Assembly: GCA_900766575.1 (NCBI GenBank)
Contig: CAAFVW010000094.1
Location: forward strand, 1-17,911
Source: Lachnospiraceae bacterium
GTDB lineage: Bacteria > Bacillota > Clostridia > Lachnospirales > Lachnospiraceae
Length of the DNA: 17,911 nucleotides
Direction of reading: 5' to 3'
Under the pieces are notes generated by a model. It was given only the letters and a program-made list of their open reading frames with translations, did not search any database and was not told where the DNA came from. Both the position numbers and the translations under genes were made by a program. Shown piece after piece: positions 7,731 to 14,471 of the stretch. Position 1 is the stretch's first letter; each line of letters starts with the position of its first letter.

Positions 7731-9011
7731 TCAGTCTTTCAGTGCCGTAATCGGTACAACAAACACTCCGTCCGGTCTTTGATATGCCGCATTGGACAAT
7801 CCACAGATCACGCACAGAGATGACGGTTCCTTTCCTCCATTATTCTTAATGTCATTTCTGATCCTTATAAGATTTTCCGCTGCTGCCTCAATCTGATTTG
7901 CCCCTAATTTAATTTCAAAACCACACCATTCTCCATTTGGCATTTCAATTACTGCATCCATTTCATTATTATTGTAATCCTGATAATGATAAAGTCCTGC
8001 ACCAAATGTCTCTGCATAGATTTTCAAGTCTCTCTCACATAATGCTTCAAATAGGAATCCCAATGTGTTCAAATTCTGTAGTAACATTTCCGGCGATGCA
8101 TTTAACAATGCTGCTGCCAATGACGGATCCGATAAATGTCTCTTTTCAGCCTGTTTGATACGGATTGACGATCGAAGTTTCGGTTCAAAAGGAAGTTGAT
8201 TCTCTGTAAGAAAAAGTCTGCTAAATATATCCAGATAAGCGGCTACCGTATCAACATCGATATCCTCGTCATCGATTTCCTTAATATCATTTTTTAATTT
8301 TTTGTTTGTTGCCGTGGTAGCTTCATTTCTTGCTAAGGATCTTAGTAAGAGTTCCATTTTTTGCTTGTCTCGTTTTATATTATCCATTCTGTAAACATCA
8401 TCATCCAGGATTGCTCTGATATATTGTACCGGAAGATACGCTGCCTGTTTCAATGCAGTATCCTGATTTGCCGGCCAACCTCCTCGGATAATGAAATCAA
8501 TGATTTGTTTGAGATTTACTTCCCCTGTTATTTTAGCTTCTATTTTTCCTTCACAAATCTGCTTTAGGGAAACTTCACCACCGGAATTACCACTTTCATA
8601 TAAAGACATCGGCCTCATTCTAAGCTTTGCAATTCTTCCCGCACCACTATGCAGAATTCCTTTATGATTTGGGGTTGCCGAACCTGTTAATATAAACTGC
8701 CCCTTCTTGGCATTCTGATCCACTTTGTACCTTACTGCATCCCACAATTGCGGAACTTCCTGCCATTCATCAATTAACCTTGGTGCTTCCCCCTCTAATA
8801 CAAGCGATGGGCTCATCTCCGCCAGCTGCCGATTCTGGAAATTCCCCTCAGGATTGCCCAACATTATCTCACTGTTAGAATGGTATGATGATGTCCATGT
8901 CTTTCCGCACCACTTGGGGCCTTCTATGCATATCGCACCAAATGTTTCTAAAAATTCGTCAATCGTACGGTCTATCAATCTCGGTTTGTAATCCTTTTTA
9001 TTCACAAACAT
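7731..9011 (-). CDS. AAA_14/DUF4143-type ATP-binding protein
   Basis: This predicted cytoplasmic P-loop ATPase has 426 residues from the chosen start. Walker A is GPKWCGKT (residues 31-38), Walker B is RLIDEW (D81, E82), and a sensor-like FILTGSATP follows (106-114), the usual AAA_14 order. The C-terminal half matches the DUF4143 type and ends in a PD-(D/E)XK-like core, EMDAVIE followed by GFEIKLG. Cellular role and substrate are unknown; these genes are common, multi-copy and patchy in gut Firmicutes. The reading frame opens further upstream to 9065, but that ATG has no ribosome binding site and lies right at the predicted transcript start. I prefer ATG 9011 (AAGGGAAGGA just upstream); ATG 9029 (AGGAAG) is also possible. 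The gene is visibly AT-richer than its neighbours, consistent with horizontal acquisition. No terminator separates it from the ileS promoter. Confidence 0.88.
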   Translation of the reverse strand: MFVNKKDYKPRLIDRTIDEFLETFGAICIEGPKWCGKTWTSSYHSNSEIMLGNPEGNFQNRQLAEMSPSLVLEGEAPRLIDEWQEVPQLWDAVRYKVDQNAKKGQFILTGSATPNHKGILHSGAGRIAKLRMRPMSLYESGNSGGEVSLKQICEGKIEAKITGEVNLKQIIDFIIRGGWPANQDTALKQAAYLPVQYIRAILDDDVYRMDNIKRDKQKMELLLRSLARNEATTATNKKLKNDIKEIDDEDIDVDTVAAYLDIFSRLFLTENQLPFEPKLRSSIRIKQAEKRHLSDPSLAAALLNASPEMLLQNLNTLGFLFEALCERDLKIYAETFGAGLYHYQDYNNNEMDAVIEMPNGEWCGFEIKLGANQIEAAAENLIRIRNDIKNNGGKEPSSLCVICGLSNAAYQRPDGVFVVPITALKD

Positions 9012-9080
9012 TCCTTCCCTTCGTTGCATATGCTTCCTATAAGTATAAACTCCAAATTGAACCATATACGTTTTTTTATT

Positions 9081-9109
9081 ATTGTATTACAATCCGAGAG
9101 ATTTTGCAA
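9081..9109 (-). promoter_or_regulatory. Candidate promoter of the DUF4143-type gene, overlapping the repeat array
   Basis: On the minus strand TTGCAA (9104-9109) and TACAAT (9081-9086) are spaced by 17 bases (4/6 and 5/6 matches). The -35 box lies inside the first repeat unit of the tandem array. Predicted transcription would start near 9074, about 60 bases before ATG 9011. Confidence 0.5.
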
Positions 9110-9182
9110 TTTCATTCCGTGAGTTTTTAAATTTTAATTCCGTGAGATTTTACATTTTCAACCCGAGCGTTTTTGCATTTCA
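9092..9182. repeat. Four degenerate 23-bp tandem repeats
   Basis: Units lie at 9092-9114, 9115-9137, 9138-9160 (23 bases each) and 9161-9182 (22 bases). The shared core is TCCGWGAGATTTTGCA followed by TTTCA; CCGWG is kept in three units and CCGAGCG in the fourth. A further CATTCCGGATTG stretch (9184-9195) may be a decayed fifth unit. The array lies in the 278-base gap between the divergent ATPase and GGDEF genes. Spacing of about two helical turns suggests repeated protein binding sites, but no binding protein is identified. Confidence 0.75.
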
Positions 9183-9207
9183 TCATTCCGGATTGTTCTT
9201 TTCTTTC

Positions 9208-9236
9208 TTGCTTTTCCGACATTTATTTCATATAAT
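9208..9236 (+). promoter_or_regulatory. Candidate promoter of the GGDEF gene
   Basis: A perfect TATAAT (9231-9236) lies 53 bases before the ATG at 9290. At 17 bases upstream is TTGCTT (9208-9213), only a partial -35 match. It is the best plus-strand promoter in the gap and lies beyond the repeat array. Confidence 0.55.
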
Positions 9237-9289
9237 ATTCTTAGCACTTTTAATGTGTACCGGTTATATCGGAAGGGACAGGGAATTCT

Positions 9290-10585
9290 ATGGAAAATAC
9301 GCAAAATACGCCGAAAAGAGGCGGCGGTAAAATATCATATGCTCTGCAGGCGATCGGCCTGATTCCCCTGCTGGCGCTGGGGATCGTCATGTTATTTTTC
9401 ACTTCCCAATGGTTCACAAAAACTATGTATCAGGAAGTGGAACGTGAATTGTATGATGCCACGAAAAGTGCCACTACACTTTTGAACGCTGCCTATCCCG
9501 GTGATTACCGGCTGGAAGGTGATGTTGCCTACCTTCTGTATAAGGGCGATGTAGATATCACCCGTGAATATTCTCTATTTGATCAATTCAAAGAGGATAC
9601 CGGACTGGACATCACCCTGTTCTATCAGGATACCCGCGTTCTGACGACTCTGTATAACGCCCAGGGTGACCGCATTATCGGCTCCGGTGCTCCGGACGTG
9701 GTGATCCGTGATGTCCTGAATACCGGTGAAGATCATTTTTATACCCACACCTTGATCAACGGAAAGTCTTATTTTTCCTACTATAGTCCTGTCCGCAATC
9801 AGGACGGCAGCATAGTCGGCATGCTTTTTATAGGAAAATCCAGTGCCTCTGTATCTGAGTCTATTCAACGTTATGTCTATCCGCTGACGTGGCTGATCAT
9901 CGGTTTTGTGGCTCTCGTGGCTGGCTGCATCTATTTTTACACTAGAAGATTCGTGGCTGTATTACTCAATATCCATAGTTTCCTGTCGGAAGTAGCCTCC
10001 GGGAATCTGAACGCCACACTGGATCATTCCGTGACAAAACGTAGTGATGAATTAGGTGATATCGGTCGCTGTGCCCTGTCCATGCAGCGCTCTCTTCGTA
10101 CCATGATCGAGCAGGATGCCCTGACCGAGCTGTACAACCGCCGCAGCGGGGAAAAAAAGCTGCGCCAGATCTTCGAGGAAGCCCGATCCTCCCGCCTTTC
10201 TTTTGCGCTCGCCATCGGAGACATTGATTTTTTCAAAAAGGTTAACGATACCTACGGTCATGAATGCGGTGATGCCGTACTGAAAAATGTCTCTGCCCTG
10301 CTGAAGCAGCATATGTGGCGCCGTGGCTTTGCCGCACGTTGGGGCGGTGAGGAATTTCTATTAGTATTTGAAAAGGCTGATCTTGCAGAAGCACGGATAC
10401 AACTGGAGCTTCTCATGGACAAAATCCACAAACTGGATACGCTCTATGACGGGCAACACGTAAAAGTAAATATGACCTTCGGACTGGTCTGTGAGTCCGA
10501 CAAAGATATTCATACATTATTAAAAGAAGCTGATGAGAAATTATATATCGGTAAGACAAACGGTCGTAACCAGGTGGTATCTTAA
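9290..10585 (+). CDS. Membrane diguanylate cyclase (Cache-HAMP-GGDEF)
   Basis: This predicted enzyme makes cyclic di-GMP from two GTP. It is a 431-residue inner-membrane sensor. One membrane segment (about residues 18-40) is followed by an external single-Cache-type domain (about 45-195, with TRVLTTLYNAQGDRIIGSGAP and the YYSPVRNQDGSIVGMLFIG ending). A second membrane segment (about 200-222), a HAMP-like linker and a C-terminal GGDEF domain follow. The active site is intact: GDIDFFKKVNDTYGH (metal aspartates D311 and D313) and GGEEF at 352-356. The product-inhibition RxxD site is absent; residues 343-346 read WRRG. No EAL or HD-GYP domain is present. ATG 9290 has a GGGACAGGGA site just upstream. 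Its ligand is unknown, although this Cache type often binds small organic acids. The gene has its own promoter and terminator. Confidence 0.93.
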   Translation: MENTQNTPKRGGGKISYALQAIGLIPLLALGIVMLFFTSQWFTKTMYQEVERELYDATKSATTLLNAAYPGDYRLEGDVAYLLYKGDVDITREYSLFDQFKEDTGLDITLFYQDTRVLTTLYNAQGDRIIGSGAPDVVIRDVLNTGEDHFYTHTLINGKSYFSYYSPVRNQDGSIVGMLFIGKSSASVSESIQRYVYPLTWLIIGFVALVAGCIYFYTRRFVAVLLNIHSFLSEVASGNLNATLDHSVTKRSDELGDIGRCALSMQRSLRTMIEQDALTELYNRRSGEKKLRQIFEEARSSRLSFALAIGDIDFFKKVNDTYGHECGDAVLKNVSALLKQHMWRRGFAARWGGEEFLLVFEKADLAEARIQLELLMDKIHKLDTLYDGQHVKVNMTFGLVCESDKDIHTLLKEADEKLYIGKTNGRNQVVS

Positions 10586-10605
10586 CCCGGTTACGACCGT
10601 TTTTT
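10561..10605 (+). terminator. Terminator overlapping the 3' end of the GGDEF gene
   Basis: An 11-bp perfect stem, CGGTCGTAACC (10561-10571) with GGTTACGACCG (10589-10599), is followed by six T residues (10600-10605). The 5' arm encodes residues of the GGDEF protein's last nine codons, and the stop TAA (10583-10585) is in the loop. The T-run runs into the stop codon of the convergent spoVT. On the minus strand only three T residues follow, so it is weaker that way. Confidence 0.93.
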
Positions 10606-11149
10606 ACTGCTCCATCTGTCTGCCCAGGAAGCCTGCCGCAGACTGCGCCAGCTTCTGTTCCACTTCTCCCATTTTGCTCTTCCCATCATTTTCCAACAGG
10701 ATCACACTTCCGATGATATCTCCCTCGCAGAGGATCGGGGTGATCATCTGCCAGGCATAGTCGATAGCAATATCCTCTGCAATGTTGACGTAGTTGCGGT
10801 CTCCTTTTGCGGCGATCACGGTCTCTCTGTTATTGATCTTCTCTTCCAGCTGACGGCTTACTGCCTTATTGAGCAGCTGCTTACAGCCACCTGCAGCCGC
10901 TATAAACTGATCCCTGTCTGCAATCAGTGCTGTATGTCCGGACACCTGCGCAAGACTTTCCGCATATTGTCTTGCAAAAGTTGTCATTTCCCCGATAGGG
11001 GAATATTTTTTCAGGATGACCTGCCCCTCCCTGTCGGTAAAGATCTCCAATGGATCGCTCTCCCTGATGTGTAACGTGCGGCGGATCTCCTTCGGGATCA
11101 CAATTCGTCCCAGGTCATCTATTCTTCTTACAATTCCGGTTGCTTTCAT
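10604..11149 (-). CDS. spoVT: Stage V sporulation protein T, AbrB-family regulator
   Basis: SpoVT is a DNA-binding regulator of late forespore gene expression in endospore formers. The 181-residue protein opens with the swapped-hairpin AbrB DNA-binding domain, MKATGIVRRIDDLGRIVIPKEIRRTL (about residues 1-50, ILKKYSP at its end). This is almost the same as the Bacillus subtilis protein as I recall it. A GAF-like C-terminal domain follows, ending MGEVEQKLAQSAAGFLGRQMEQ, also like B. subtilis (178 residues). The ATG start has a perfect AGGAGG 7 bases upstream. In B. subtilis spoVT is transcribed by sigma-G, and a candidate sigma-G promoter is visible here. It converges with the GGDEF gene (18 bp between stops) and diverges from the NSS transporter. 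It is strong evidence for a spore-forming host. Confidence 0.97.
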   Translation of the reverse strand: MKATGIVRRIDDLGRIVIPKEIRRTLHIRESDPLEIFTDREGQVILKKYSPIGEMTTFARQYAESLAQVSGHTALIADRDQFIAAAGGCKQLLNKAVSRQLEEKINNRETVIAAKGDRNYVNIAEDIAIDYAWQMITPILCEGDIIGSVILLENDGKSKMGEVEQKLAQSAAGFLGRQMEQ

Positions 11150-11199
11150 TGATAAACCTCCTGCTTTCCAGATTACTTTCCATAATTGTGCTGTGTGGG

Positions 11200-11229
11200 T
11201 AGTATGTGGAAAGCATGGAGAAATTATGT
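11200..11229 (-). promoter_or_regulatory. Candidate sigma-G promoter of spoVT
   Basis: On the minus strand CATACTA (11200-11206) fits the sigma-G -10 pattern CATWHTA exactly. ACATA (11225-11229) fits four of five positions of the -35 pattern GHATR, with an 18-base spacer. It lies about 50 bases before the spoVT start. This agrees with the known sigma-G control of spoVT in Bacillus, but the motif is short and could occur by chance. Confidence 0.5.
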
Positions 11230-11278
11230 GACATTTACCAAAATGTTTTTTTCTTTGTATTTCCTATATTTCTGTGTT

Positions 11279-11312
11279 ACACTTAATCTACTTGCGACAA
11301 AATATTAAGTGT
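11279..11312 (+). repeat. 9-bp inverted repeat in the NSS transporter leader
   Basis: ACACTTAAT (11279-11287) and ATTAAGTGT (11304-11312) are perfect inverted repeats with a 16-base spacer. The 3' arm ends directly beside the GGGAGAGA ribosome binding site (11313-11320) of the transporter. A TATATT (11265-11270) lies just upstream as a weak -10 candidate, so the repeat would be near the transcript start. It could be an operator or an RNA hairpin affecting translation; no T-run follows. Confidence 0.65.
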
Positions 11313-11327
11313 GGGAGAGATTAAACT

Positions 11328-12701
11328 ATGAATCACAAAAATAATAATAGAAGTTCATTTTCCGGCAAGATCGGCTTCGTCCTGTCGGCTGCCGGAGCAT
11401 CAGTAGGTCTGGGCAATATCTGGCGTTTCCCGTATCTGGCAGCAAAATACGGCGGCGGAATTTTCCTGCTCATTTATATCATCCTGGCGCTGACCTTCGG
11501 TTACACCATGATCGTAGCGGAGACCTCACTGGGCCGTATGACCGGCAAAAGTCCCGTGGGTGCTTTTCATTCCTTCGGGAAATCCAAATGGTTGTCCTTC
11601 GGCGGATGGATCAACGCTATTATTCCTATTCTGATCGTTCCTTATTATTCCGTCATCGGAGGATGGGTGATCAAATATCTGGTAGAATATGCCAAGGGTC
11701 ACGGACATGATCTGGCAGCGGACGGTTATTTTTCCACGTTTATTTCCAATGGTGTCTCTACTGAGCTGTGCTTTATCGTATTCACTCTGTGTACTCTGGG
11801 AATCATTTACGCCGGTGTCCGCAACGGTATCGAGCGCGTATCCCGCATTATGATGCCGATCCTGGTAGTGCTCTCTGTGGTCATCACAGTCTATTCCGTT
11901 ACCAGACCGGGAGCACTGAGCGGTGTGAAGTATTTCCTGATCCCGAATCCCGCGAATTTCTCCTGGATGACAGTGGTCGCTGCCATGGGTCAGATGTTCT
12001 ACTCTCTGTCCATTGCCATGGGTATTCTCATCACCTTCGGCTCTTATATGAAAAAAGATGTCTCCATTGAAGGCTCCACGAAAAATGTAGAAATCTTCGA
12101 TACCGCTATTGCCATCATGGCAGGTCTGATGATCATTCCCGCCGTGTTCGCATTCTCCGGTGGAGATCCCGATACCTTACAGGCCGGTCCTTCCCTGATG
12201 TTCATCACACTTCCCAAGGTATTCGACAGCATGGGAATGGGCACTTTCGTAGGTATCCTGTTCTTCGTACTGGTACTGTTCGCAGCCATGACAAGCTCCA
12301 TTGCCCTTACCGAAAGTGCTGTGTCTACTTTCGAGGACGAGCTTGGCTGGGGTCGTAAAAAATCTACCGTGATCATGGGTGTGATCATGCTGGCACTGGG
12401 AACGTTATCCTCACTGGGTTACGGACCGCTTGGTGCTGTGAAGATCATCGGCATGCAGTTCCTTGATTTCTTCGACTTCCTGACCAACTCCGTAATGATG
12501 CCTATCGCTGCCATCACCATCTGTCTGCTGGTATCCCGTGTGATTGGCGTAAAAGCTGTGGAAGAGGAAGTCATGCACGGAGAAAGTACCTTCCGCCGCA
12601 AAAAGATCTTCAATTTTATGATCAAATATCTCTGCCCGGTGTTTGCTGCTATTATCTTATTGAGCTCTGTGGCAAATGCCTTCGGATGGATTACGATGTA
12701 A
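11328..12701 (+). CDS. Sodium-dependent transporter, NSS/SNF family
   Basis: This is a sodium-coupled symporter of the neurotransmitter:sodium symporter (LeuT-fold) family, in the cytoplasmic membrane, most likely importing amino acids. The first membrane segment holds the family hallmark GNIWRFP (residues 29-35) in GASVGLGNIWRFPYLAAKYGGG, where substrate and sodium bind at the unwound helix. The sixth-helix region MGQMFYSLSIAMGILITFGSYM is also typical. Its 457 residues and about 11 membrane segments fit the bacterial type (for example MhsT), which lacks the twelfth helix. The ATG start has GGGAGAGA about 8-10 bases upstream. Substrate cannot be assigned. It is monocistronic, ended by a strong terminator, and shares a 178-base divergent region with spoVT. 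Confidence 0.95.
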   Translation: MNHKNNNRSSFSGKIGFVLSAAGASVGLGNIWRFPYLAAKYGGGIFLLIYIILALTFGYTMIVAETSLGRMTGKSPVGAFHSFGKSKWLSFGGWINAIIPILIVPYYSVIGGWVIKYLVEYAKGHGHDLAADGYFSTFISNGVSTELCFIVFTLCTLGIIYAGVRNGIERVSRIMMPILVVLSVVITVYSVTRPGALSGVKYFLIPNPANFSWMTVVAAMGQMFYSLSIAMGILITFGSYMKKDVSIEGSTKNVEIFDTAIAIMAGLMIIPAVFAFSGGDPDTLQAGPSLMFITLPKVFDSMGMGTFVGILFFVLVLFAAMTSSIALTESAVSTFEDELGWGRKKSTVIMGVIMLALGTLSSLGYGPLGAVKIIGMQFLDFFDFLTNSVMMPIAAITICLLVSRVIGVKAVEEEVMHGESTFRRKKIFNFMIKYLCPVFAAIILLSSVANAFGWITM

Positions 12702-12721
12702 CAATGCCAGGATCTAAAACG

Positions 12722-12760
12722 ACCCCCACGCTGTGCTCGCACCTGCGTGAGGGTTTTTTT
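12722..12760 (+). terminator. Rho-independent terminator of the NSS transporter
   Basis: ACCCCCACGC (12722-12731) pairs with GCGTGAGGGT (12745-12754), with one C-A mismatch, followed by seven T residues (12754-12760). It is 20 bases after the transporter stop. On the minus strand the stem is followed by CGTTTTAG, so it may also stop the convergent ABC exporter operon, for which no other terminator is seen. Confidence 0.93.
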
Positions 12761-12799
12761 ATAATCCGTATGGTATCTTAGCCTATGTATATAATCCGT
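12760..12799 (+). repeat. 10-bp direct repeat flanking the ABC exporter stop codon
   Basis: TATAATCCGT occurs at 12760-12769 and again at 12790-12799, exactly 30 bases apart. The second copy lies in the last codons of the downstream ABC subunit, the first lies just past its stop and touches the NSS terminator. Such a pair could be the trace of a small duplication or of a deletion junction; it may also be chance. Confidence 0.6.
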
Positions 12800-14469
12800 C
12801 CTGTCTCTGCATTGACCCTGTGGGAAATAGAAATGACAGTACGGCCCTCGGAGGCACGTTTCAATGCCTGCAACACTTCTTCCTCCGTCTGCGCATCAAG
12901 ATTCGCCGTGATCTCATCCAACAGAAGAAGCTTTGGCTTCGCCACCGCTGCTCTGGCAATGGATAAGAGCTGCCACTGCCCCTGGGAAAAGATCTCCGGG
13001 GTACATGGGGTATCGTAGCCTTTTTCCAACTGTTCTATCGTTGCATCCAGTCCTGCGATCTTCGCAGCCTCCCTTACATCTTCCTGCGTAAATCGCTCAT
13101 CATACAGGGTGATCTGATCTCTTACCGTGCCGGGAACTCTGTGGAAGGTCTGCTCCACATAGCCGTAGAGACTGCGCTTCTCGCTATCGGGGATTTTCGT
13201 AGTCTCACGCCCTTTGATCCGTACTTTTCCGTTTCGCGGCTCATACAGTCCCAGCAACAGCTTGAATATGGTACTCTTGCCTGCGCCGGTCCGGCCGGAC
13301 AAGGTGACCTGTTCGCCGGTCTGCACTGTGAAACTCAGATCATGCAGAATCTCTCCGTCATCATAACCGAAATCCACGTGCTGTAGTTCTACAAAAGGAA
13401 CATTCGTGGCTCCACTATTGACAGGATCTGTAGTTACGGCATTTTCTAACACATCGACATTTATGTTTTCTGTCTCCGGCAGTTCCTCCAGCGCATAGAA
13501 TTCATTGATTCTGTGTACGCCGGCAATGGCAGACTGTATGGTCTGAATTTCCATTCCCAGGCTCTCCACCGGGGCAAATATCTGCGAAATATAGTTGATC
13601 ACAGCTACCGCCGTGCCGGCAGACATCCCGAACAACGTCAGCACAGCCGTATTGCCGGAAGCTGAGAACAGCATTACTACAGCCACCACAATAGCATTCA
13701 GGATCAGAATCACCGGAGAGTAAATGGCATCATAGAAATTGGTGCGGTCCACTGCACGATAACTCTCCGCTATGTATTCGTCATAGCGCTGCTCCATGTA
13801 GCGTTCTTTTCCCAAAGTATGAATCGTGCGGATATTATGCAGTGTCTCCGGGACATGTCCGGAAGCCCGTCCTACGGCCTGTCTGTTCTCAATCTGTGCT
13901 TTCAGCATGTTCTTCTGCACCGTCCGGGTAAACCAGTACAGGAACGGCAATAGCACCAGCAGAACAAGTGCAAGCCCTGCGTTTTTCATCCAGATCACCA
14001 CCAGTATACTCACGATTTTGCAGGCATCGGCAAACATGCTGATGATTCCGGAAGTAAACAGATTCTCCACCGTGTCCACATCTCCGACGAACCGGGATAC
14101 CACAGTGCCGGGCTCCTGATGGGTCAGCTCCTCCGCCGTCAGATGCGTATATTTATCCATGAGACTGCCCCGGAGTGCGTGGGTGATCTTCTGTCCGAAC
14201 ACCGTCAGCAGGCTCTCTCTCAGGCTCTCCGTCAGTCCGGTCAATACGGTAAAAGCAAAATACAATAGAATCAATGTCACCGGGACATTGTTGCCTGCAG
14301 TGATGGTATCCACGATACTTCCCAGAATCCAGGGTGGAAGAAGTGCCGTTACAATAGCACCCACGACTGCCAGCACAATTCCCATGGATAATATTTTCTG
14401 TTTCAGTACAGCGCGGCGAATCACTTCGAACACACTTCTTCCGGATATTTGTAATTTTTCCTGACGCAC
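12778..14469 (-). CDS. ABC exporter half-transporter, catalytic-Glu subunit
   Basis: This is a membrane-spanning/ATPase fusion of the ABC exporter type (six membrane helices in about residues 30-310, nucleotide-binding domain after about 360). Walker A is GRTGAGKST (Lys398), the Q-loop glutamine is Gln440, Walker B ends LLLLDE with the catalytic Glu519, and the H-loop histidine is His550. The signature is degenerate, FSQGQ (494-498) instead of LSGGQ. The protein stops 13 residues after the H-loop histidine, shorter than most exporters, so the usual C-terminal tail is missing. Start is GTG with AGGAGG about 9 bases upstream; it lies 2 bp after the stop of the upstream subunit, so translation is probably coupled. 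It pairs with that subunit as a heterodimer. Substrate is unknown (drug, peptide or lipid). Confidence 0.93.
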   Translation of the reverse strand: MRQEKLQISGRSVFEVIRRAVLKQKILSMGIVLAVVGAIVTALLPPWILGSIVDTITAGNNVPVTLILLYFAFTVLTGLTESLRESLLTVFGQKITHALRGSLMDKYTHLTAEELTHQEPGTVVSRFVGDVDTVENLFTSGIISMFADACKIVSILVVIWMKNAGLALVLLVLLPFLYWFTRTVQKNMLKAQIENRQAVGRASGHVPETLHNIRTIHTLGKERYMEQRYDEYIAESYRAVDRTNFYDAIYSPVILILNAIVVAVVMLFSASGNTAVLTLFGMSAGTAVAVINYISQIFAPVESLGMEIQTIQSAIAGVHRINEFYALEELPETENINVDVLENAVTTDPVNSGATNVPFVELQHVDFGYDDGEILHDLSFTVQTGEQVTLSGRTGAGKSTIFKLLLGLYEPRNGKVRIKGRETTKIPDSEKRSLYGYVEQTFHRVPGTVRDQITLYDERFTQEDVREAAKIAGLDATIEQLEKGYDTPCTPEIFSQGQWQLLSIARAAVAKPKLLLLDEITANLDAQTEEEVLQALKRASEGRTVISISHRVNAETGRIIYIG

Positions 14470-14471
14470 TT

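Noticed and set aside
9092..9182. Possible CRISPR array
   Set aside because: Units are directly adjacent with no unique spacers, are degenerate, and no cas genes are present.
9082..9330. 82-residue plus-strand open frame across the tandem repeats
   Set aside because: Its peptide is a translation of the AT-rich repeats, it overlaps the start of the GGDEF gene out of frame, and lacks a ribosome binding site.
12700..12780. Frameshift or nonsense mutation removing the end of the ABC subunit
   Set aside because: Reading past the stop in the same frame gives no ABC-like tail, only the convergent terminator region, so a simple point mutation is not supported.
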